The notes beneath the pieces were generated by a model, which saw only the letters and a program-made list of their open reading frames with translations, was not told where the DNA came from and searched no databases. Positions 5,706 through 9,246 of a stretch of 9,246 bases of DNA are shown here, piece by piece. The position numbers and the translations under genes were made by a program. Source of the stretch: Domibacillus sp. (GTDB lineage Bacteria > Bacillota > Bacilli > Bacillales > Domibacillaceae); the NCBI GenBank assembly GCA_031177795.1, contig JAPSKG010000078.1, positions 1-9,246 on the forward strand, in the 5' to 3' direction. Every line of letters begins with the position of its first letter. Positions within the stretch are counted from its first letter, which is position 1.

Positions 5706-6051
5706 ATCTGCCATAAGGATATTCGTAAGCAATTTCGCCATCAAATGTAGCGTAATCAAAATAAAGAAGAGGGATTAAATAACGATGCCCGGATGTAGGG
5801 TGGCTTAAAATTAAATGGTCACGTCCAGCCGCTTCAATGCGCCCCCGGAAAACTTTCGCATTCCATTCTTTGTTGTTTTCAAAGGTAGTGTAAACCGTTA
5901 CCATCTTTCCGCGGTTCAGCCTGAAAATGTTTTCAATATACGATTCTTCCATTTGCGGCAGTGCTTGCTGTGCACCCGGTGCTCCCTGAGGTCCCGGCGG
6001 CATGGCTGGCGGCATATTTCCTTGAACCGGCATGTATTGATATGGATTCAT
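5704..6051 (-). CDS. gerQ: Spore coat protein GerQ
   Basis: GerQ is an inner-coat protein needed for CwlJ localisation and Ca-DPA-triggered germination. In B. subtilis it is cross-linked by the transglutaminase Tgl. This copy has 115 residues against about 180 in B. subtilis. The conserved C-terminal domain is intact (ESYIENIFRLNRGKMVTVY, then HLILSHPTSGHRYLIPLLYFDYATFDGEIAYE). The N-terminal 33 residues are a short Pro/Gln/Met/Gly-rich tail without the multiple glutamine repeats and without any lysine. AAGGAGG (6059-6065) is 7 nt before the ATG at 6051. cwlJ ends 15 bp upstream, so the two form an operon, as seen in B. cereus-type genomes and unlike B. subtilis, where cwlJ lies elsewhere. 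Confidence 0.93.
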   Translation of the reverse strand: MNPYQYMPVQGNMPPAMPPGPQGAPGAQQALPQMEESYIENIFRLNRGKMVTVYTTFENNKEWNAKVFRGRIEAAGRDHLILSHPTSGHRYLIPLLYFDYATFDGEIAYEYPYGR

Positions 6052-6066
6052 GATTATTCCTCCTTA

Positions 6067-6489
6067 TTAATAAACAGATGGACATGTAGATCGAAGCGGA
6101 CTAAAAAAACAATGAGATTTATAACGCCCGGTGTTTGGCTGGTTATACCACTGGGGCGGACAGCTTCCTCCCGGCTCAAAAAACCAGAGAGCATTAGAGG
6201 CAGGGTGATAGCGTCCTCCTCTTAAGACTTTGCGTGCAAGGTCAATATCTTTTTGGCGGGCGCTTTGGTAAAAGTAACTTTTTTGTGTAGCTTCAAATCC
6301 GCCCGGGCTTTGAAAAACCATGGCACGTATAGAACGGATATCAGCAAAATCCAGGCAATCTGATCGGGCTCTGTTAACGCCGACATTCCCAACCATCAGC
6401 ATGCCGAGAGGACCTTCACCTTCTGCTTCCGCACGCATTAATCTTGCCAGCAGCTTTACATCTGCTTCTTGATGGGCAACGACGGCCAA
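6067..6489 (-). CDS. cwlJ: Cell wall hydrolase CwlJ (spore cortex-lytic)
   Basis: A spore germination cortex-lytic enzyme of the SleB/CwlJ (Hydrolase_2) family, located in the coat and activated by Ca-DPA. It lacks a signal peptide and peptidoglycan-binding domain, as CwlJ should. The catalytic-domain motif is ARLMRAEAEGEG with the predicted catalytic Glu21, followed by MLMVGNVGVNR (30-40), FEATQKSYFY (65-74), and CPPQWYNQPNTGRYKSHCF (110-128). I chose the TTG at 6489, giving 140 residues beginning AVVAHQEADV, because GGGAGGTG (6496-6503) is correctly placed and B. subtilis CwlJ (142 aa) starts at the equivalent point; the TTG at 6510 has no ribosome binding site. It heads the cwlJ-gerQ operon with a SigE-like promoter. 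Confidence 0.93.
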   Translation of the reverse strand: MAVVAHQEADVKLLARLMRAEAEGEGPLGMLMVGNVGVNRARSDCLDFADIRSIRAMVFQSPGGFEATQKSYFYQSARQKDIDLARKVLRGGRYHPASNALWFFEPGGSCPPQWYNQPNTGRYKSHCFFSPLRSTCPSVY

Positions 6490-6508
6490 TTTCCACACCT
6501 CCCTTTGC

Positions 6509-6538
6509 AATGTATGCAGGAGGCTTAAAGGGTGTGAC
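6509..6538 (-). promoter_or_regulatory. Predicted SigE (mother-cell) promoter for cwlJ-gerQ
   Basis: Minus strand: -10 CATACATT (6516-6509) against the SigE consensus CATACAnT, a 14-nt spacer, and -35 GTCACACC (6538-6531), which partly resembles GTCATATT. The position just after the hemQ terminator fits. The predicted start would fall at the edge of the ribosome binding site, an unusually short leader, which lowers confidence. Confidence 0.5.
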
Positions 6539-6542
6539 GCAC

Positions 6543-6573
6543 AAAAAAACCGCTTCCCAAAAATGGGAAGCGG
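6543..6573 (-). terminator. Rho-independent terminator of hemQ
   Basis: Minus strand: a perfect 10-bp stem CCGCTTCCCA/TGGGAAGCGG with a 4-nt loop, followed by T7 (6549-6543). It begins 8 bp after the hemQ stop and separates hemQ from the cwlJ promoter. Confidence 0.93.
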
Positions 6574-6581
6574 GCTGCTTA

Positions 6582-7328
6582 TTAGTTTACATGCATCATT
6601 TGAGCAAATTTATCATCCGTCAGCAGGTTGCCAACAAAGAAAGAACCAAATTCTCCATAACGTGCGCTTACTTCATCAAAACGCATTTCATAAATTAATT
6701 TTTTAAATTGAAGTGCGTCATCTGCGTAAAGTGTAACGCCCCATTCAAAATCATCAAAGCCAACTGAACCGGTAATAATTTGCTTAACAAGGCCTGCGTA
6801 TTGGCGGCCAATCATGCCATGGCTTCGCATAAGAGCGCCCCGCTCTTTCATCGGAAGCATATACCAGTTGTCTTCACCCTGTCTGCGCTTATCCATTGGA
6901 TAAAAACAAACATACTCTGTTTTAGGAAGCTCTGGATACAAACGAGCGCGAATTTGCGGGTTTTGGTATGGATCTTCCTCGGAAGAAAGGTAGTTGCTTA
7001 GTTCAACTACAGATACGTATGAATAAGCCGGAACTGTAAATTCAGCAATCCGTAGCTTATTAAACTCTGTTTCGATTACATTTAATTCCGCCAATGTTGG
7101 ACGCAGAATCATCAGCATAAAATCTGCTTTTTGGCCCACAATGCTGTAAAAAGAATGGCTTCCTGCTTGCCCTTCTTGTACGGCTTCTAATTTATAAAGA
7201 AATTTCCGAAACTCGGCGATGGCGCTTTCTCGTTCATCGCTTGACAGAAGTTTCCAGGATGCCCAGTCAATCGACCGGAAATCATGTAAACAATACCAGC
7301 CTTCAAGCGTTTTTGCTGCTTCACTCAT
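6582..7328 (-). CDS. hemQ: Coproheme decarboxylase HemQ (chlorite dismutase-like)
   Basis: Catalyses oxidative decarboxylation of coproheme to haem b, the last step of the coproporphyrin-dependent pathway of Gram-positive bacteria. The protein is 248 residues of the chlorite dismutase-like fold. Key residues are in YPMDKRR (143-149), with the redox Tyr143 and Lys147, and in MRSHG, with the proximal haem ligand His170; these align with Tyr145, Lys149 and His172 of characterised enzymes. The C-terminal block EMRFDEVSARYGEFGSFFVG is typical of the bacillary enzyme. The ATG at 7328 has AGGAG 8 nt upstream and gives MSEAAKTLEGWY, matching known HemQ starts; the 11-codon upstream extension has no support. 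It is monocistronic and divergent from lipL. Confidence 0.96.
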   Translation of the reverse strand: MSEAAKTLEGWYCLHDFRSIDWASWKLLSSDERESAIAEFRKFLYKLEAVQEGQAGSHSFYSIVGQKADFMLMILRPTLAELNVIETEFNKLRIAEFTVPAYSYVSVVELSNYLSSEEDPYQNPQIRARLYPELPKTEYVCFYPMDKRRQGEDNWYMLPMKERGALMRSHGMIGRQYAGLVKQIITGSVGFDDFEWGVTLYADDALQFKKLIYEMRFDEVSARYGEFGSFFVGNLLTDDKFAQMMHVN

Positions 7329-7380
7329 TGTCTTCACTCCTATGTAAAAATAGTCTCTCAATTACTATATCATAAAAAGC

Positions 7381-7409
7381 TTGAACGGCTCTCTCCATAA
7401 GGCTAAAGT
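7381..7409 (+). promoter_or_regulatory. Predicted SigA promoter of lipL
   Basis: TTGAAC (7381-7386, 4/6 to TTGACA), an exact 17-nt spacer, then TAAAGT (7404-7409, 4/6 to TATAAT). The leader to the ATG at 7444 would be about 28 nt and contains the ribosome binding site. Confidence 0.45.
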
Positions 7410-7443
7410 AAAAAGAGAACATTTTATGAAGGAGAAAACTTCG

Positions 7444-8274
7444 ATGGATCAATCAAAAGAGTTGCTTCGCCGCCCCGTCTGGCGCTTTATTGACCAATCC
7501 GCCTACGGGCCTGGCTTTAATCCTCTTCATTCTTTTGCAACAGATGATGCGCTTTGTACAGCAGCCGGTGCAGGAAACAGCCCGTCAACAGCAAGGGCAT
7601 GGGTGCATCACGATACGGTTGTTCTCGGTATACAAGATACAAAACTTCCTTATTTAAAAGAAGGTATACAAAAATTGGAAGATGAAGGGTACCGTGTAAT
7701 CGTCCGGAATTCAGGAGGCCTGGCTGTTTTGCTTGATGAAGGTGTGCTAAACCTTTCGCTTATTGTGCCAGACACTGAAAAAGGCATCGATATTGACCGC
7801 GGCTATGAAGCGATGTATGCGCTCATCCGACGCATGTTCCCAGCTGTCAATATCGATGCATATGAAATTGTTGGCTCGTATTGCCCGGGCAGCTATGACC
7901 TTAGCATTGACGGGAAAAAATTTGCCGGTATTTCACAGCGCCGCTTGAAAAAAGGGGTAGCCGTCCAAATCTACTTGTGTGTAAATGGAAGCGGTTCAGA
8001 TCGGGCAGCGCAAATTCGAGAGTTTTACAAAGCAGCCAAACAAAACGCTGAAACAAAATGGGTTTACCCTGACATCCAGCCGCATGTAATGGCATCTCTT
8101 GCTGAACTCATTGGAAAACCGCTTACCATACAAGATGTGATCATCCGTTTTCTTCAAGCGCTTAAAGAAATTGGCGGACCGCTTGAAAGCGGCTCGATGA
8201 CAGCTTTTGAAGCAAGTGTATTTGACGGCTATTTGCAGCGTGTTATTGAGCGGAATAACAAAGCACTCGGTTAA
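7444..8274 (+). CDS. lipL: Octanoyl-[GcvH]:protein N-octanoyltransferase LipL
   Basis: Amidotransferase of the BPL/LplA/LipB superfamily that moves the octanoyl group from GcvH to the E2 subunits of 2-oxoacid dehydrogenases, in the Bacillus lipoate pathway with LipM and LipA. The active-site region GSYCPGSYDLSIDGKKFAG (144-162) contains the predicted nucleophile Cys147 (Cys150 in B. subtilis) and the conserved lysine pair at 158-159; VRNSGGLAVLLDEGVLNLSL (87-106) forms the lipoyl-binding strand. Length is 276 residues, close to the 281 of B. subtilis. I chose the ATG at 7444 because AAGGAG (7429-7434) is 9 nt upstream; earlier in-frame starts at 7381 and 7426 lack a ribosome binding site. pta and cysL, which separate hemQ from lipL in B. 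subtilis, are absent. Confidence 0.94.
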   Translation: MDQSKELLRRPVWRFIDQSAYGPGFNPLHSFATDDALCTAAGAGNSPSTARAWVHHDTVVLGIQDTKLPYLKEGIQKLEDEGYRVIVRNSGGLAVLLDEGVLNLSLIVPDTEKGIDIDRGYEAMYALIRRMFPAVNIDAYEIVGSYCPGSYDLSIDGKKFAGISQRRLKKGVAVQIYLCVNGSGSDRAAQIREFYKAAKQNAETKWVYPDIQPHVMASLAELIGKPLTIQDVIIRFLQALKEIGGPLESGSMTAFEASVFDGYLQRVIERNNKALG

Positions 8275-8285
8275 AAGCCTGTTAA

Positions 8286-8831
8286 CTATTCGGCTACTTT
8301 TTCCAGGTTGCCGTTCCGCTCCATTTTAAACGTAACAGCAGGAGCTTCTTCGTCTTCAAGCGCAACAAATTTTCGTGCACGGTTCATGATTTTCATTAAT
8401 GTTTCATAGTCTTCCTGCATAATCTCAGAGGATTCTTCAATTTTATTCAGCTTTTGCTGTAGCTGTTCGTTTTCCATGCGCAGCCGCTCGTTTTCTGCTT
8501 TTAATGCATCAACAGATTCAATGCTTTGAAGATAGCCGATCACATCCGCCATTGTTAGTTTTCCTTCTACAGGCGGTGTGTAAAGCACTTTTTTCTCAAG
8601 TGCCCGGCTTCTTTGTTTGCGTTGTTTTTTTGCAAGGCTGAGCGCTTTCTCATATTGTGTCCGGACTACAGCATTCCAGCGAAACCCGCAGGCAGCCGAT
8701 GTTCGATTCAAAATGTCACCCACTTCTTCAAATGCATTTAACTGTGTACTGCCTTCACGTACATGGCGAAGTACTGTTTCAGCGAGCAGCAAATCATTTT
8801 CTTCAGACCAGGCATCTTGACGAACTTTCAT
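8286..8831 (-). CDS. rsfA: RsfA family prespore-specific transcription factor
   Basis: RsfA is a DNA-binding regulator made in the forespore, which modulates part of the SigF regulon. The N-terminal Myb/SANT-like segment, residues 3-58, has VRQDAWSEENDLLLAETVL and the recognition part TSAACGFRWNAVV. A basic linker (KKQRKQRSR, 68-76) follows, then a heptad-rich coiled coil at roughly 106-148 (ALKAENERLRMENEQLQQKL). Length is 181 residues, shorter than B. subtilis RsfA (about 258) and nearer its paralogue YlbO. The position beside lipL and a SigF-type promoter favour rsfA. The ATG at 8831 has AAGGAGA (8841-8847) 9 nt upstream; the TTG at 8852 lacks one. It converges on lipL with only 11 bp between the stops and no clear terminator. 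Confidence 0.88.
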   Translation of the reverse strand: MKVRQDAWSEENDLLLAETVLRHVREGSTQLNAFEEVGDILNRTSAACGFRWNAVVRTQYEKALSLAKKQRKQRSRALEKKVLYTPPVEGKLTMADVIGYLQSIESVDALKAENERLRMENEQLQQKLNKIEESSEIMQEDYETLMKIMNRARKFVALEDEEAPAVTFKMERNGNLEKVAE

Positions 8832-8867
8832 CGTTTCATCTCTCCTTATCAAAATAGTGTTTATGAA

Positions 8868-8897
8868 CAGGATAGCCAGGCGAATGCTATTTTATAC
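8868..8897 (-). promoter_or_regulatory. Predicted SigF (forespore) promoter of rsfA
   Basis: Minus strand: -35 GTATA (8897-8893), an exact 15-nt spacer, then -10 GGCTATCCTG (8877-8868). Against the SigF pattern GYATA-N15-GGnnAnAnTR only one defined -10 base departs. The predicted start near 8861 leaves a 30-nt leader to the ATG. B. subtilis rsfA is SigF-dependent, so this agrees with the gene call. Confidence 0.72.
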
Positions 8898-8905
8898 TTG
8901 AAAGC

Positions 8906-8934
8906 TTGCAAACATGTTTTTTTCCATGTAAAAT
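8906..8934 (+). promoter_or_regulatory. Predicted SigA promoter of the DUF1450 gene
   Basis: TTGCAA (8906-8911, 4/6), an exact 17-nt spacer, TAAAAT (8929-8934, 5/6). The following 94 bp to the ATG at 9029 carry no further gene or clear structure. Confidence 0.5.
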
Positions 8935-9028
8935 ACCGGGTTGAGGCCCAAACCTAGCGGACCGCAAAGGCATTGCATTAAAAACCGCCATGTTAGCCTT
9001 TTATCCATCAAGGAAAGGAATGTTTTAG

Positions 9029-9246
9029 ATGACCAACGAGTTTCGCGTTTGCGATGACTGCCAGGCAGTCAACCTTAAAACATTGATTCCAAAGCTCGAG
9101 AAACTTGATCCGGAGGCAACGATTTGCGGCATCTCGTCGCTCGGCGACCTGGAGGCCCTGCGGGCGCTGGTCCCGGACGGGGTCGAGGGCGCGGTCGTCG
9201 GCAAGGCACTGTACGCGGGGGCGTTCACGCTCCCCGAGGCGCTCGA
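9029..9246 (+). CDS. DUF1450 protein N-terminus, running in frame into foreign HisA/PriA-like sequence; open at window end
   Basis: The first 31 or so residues, MTNEFRVCDDCQAVNLKTLI ... KLEKLDPEA, are recognisable as the start of a Bacillus DUF1450 protein, a small cysteine-containing family of unknown function (B. subtilis YuzB belongs to it). AAGGAAAGGA (9010-9019) lies 9 nt before the ATG. The expected continuation, a cysteine/glycine-rich block of the type CQSYCGPG, is missing. From about codon 32-35 (9122-9131) the reading frame instead encodes GISSLGDLEALRALVPDGVE and GKALYAGAFTLPEAL, a HisA/PriA C-terminal region. The frame stays open to the last base. I regard the fused product as an artefact or a broken gene, not a working protein. 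Confidence 0.6.
   Translation, partial: MTNEFRVCDDCQAVNLKTLIPKLEKLDPEATICGISSLGDLEALRALVPDGVEGAVVGKALYAGAFTLPEAL
9128..9246 (+). other. High-GC segment encoding part of an actinobacterial HisA/PriA (phosphoribosyl isomerase)
   Basis: From 9131 to 9246 I count 87 G or C in 116 bases (75%), and 37 of 38 codons end in G or C, quite unlike the rest of the window. The peptide GISSLGDLEALRALVPDGVE then GAVVGKALYAGAFTLPEAL matches the C-terminal phosphate-binding region of the beta/alpha-barrel isomerase of histidine (and, in actinomycetes, tryptophan) biosynthesis. The upstream part of that domain (DRPVIASGG type) is absent. The codon style is Streptomyces-like. An assembly or library chimera is the simplest explanation; recent transfer is less likely. 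Confidence 0.85.

Noticed and set aside
8270..8286. GTTAA/TTAAC mini-palindrome between lipL and rsfA as a terminator
   Set aside because: A five-base AT-rich stem overlapping both stop codons with no T-run.
9025..9228. Minus-strand frame in the high-GC tail
   Set aside because: High GC makes long antisense frames common; the plus strand reads as HisA/PriA and explains the segment.
9029..9246. A genuine DUF1450-HisA fusion protein
   Set aside because: The join removes conserved parts of both families, and codon usage and GC change abruptly at the same point, which is more like a chimeric contig than an evolved fusion.

Overview
The window carries low-to-mid GC DNA with strong Shine-Dalgarno sites (AAGGAGG type), frequent TTG starts and a set of sporulation and germination genes (cwlJ, gerQ, rsfA). 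Together with bacillithiol (bshB2), coproheme-dependent haem (hemQ) and LipL-type lipoate genes, this points to an endospore-forming member of the Bacillaceae. I cannot name the species from sequence alone. Perfect and near-perfect ParB/Spo0J parS sites suggest the locus lies in the origin-proximal part of the chromosome.

Layout from left to right. (1) 1-1221: ilvA, entering from outside the window, closed by a bidirectional terminator. (2) 1287-2378, minus strand: yojF-bshB2 operon (bacillithiol deacetylase and its conserved partner). (3) 2565-3362, minus: pdxK, a PLP-salvage kinase with its own terminator. (4) 3468-3797, minus: yflT-like general stress gene with an excellent SigB promoter, divergent from ung. 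(5) 3898-5673, plus: ung, then a 247-bp gap holding a perfect parS, then a coupled cluster of a 59-aa four-cysteine protein, ywdI (with a second parS in its first codons) and ywdK. (6) 5704-6489, minus: cwlJ-gerQ spore germination operon with a SigE-like promoter. (7) 6582-7328, minus: hemQ. (8) 7444-8274, plus: lipL. (9) 8286-8831, minus: rsfA with a SigF-type promoter. (10) 9029-9246, plus: the start of a DUF1450 gene that switches abruptly near 9122-9131 into about 75% GC DNA encoding the C-terminal part of an actinobacterial HisA/PriA.

Most genes are housekeeping or stress genes transcribed singly or in pairs. The thematic link is sporulation (cwlJ, gerQ, rsfA) and chromosome organisation (parS pair). 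The ung-ywdI-ywdK-gerQ and hemQ-lipL-rsfA order is the conserved ywd/ywf neighbourhood of B. subtilis, with pta and cysL absent from between hemQ and lipL. The most striking anomalies are the right-end junction, which most probably is an assembly chimera, and the two parS sites bracketing an uncharacterised cysteine protein. I found no CRISPR array, tRNA, rRNA, insertion sequence or phage module, and no convincing novel multi-gene system.
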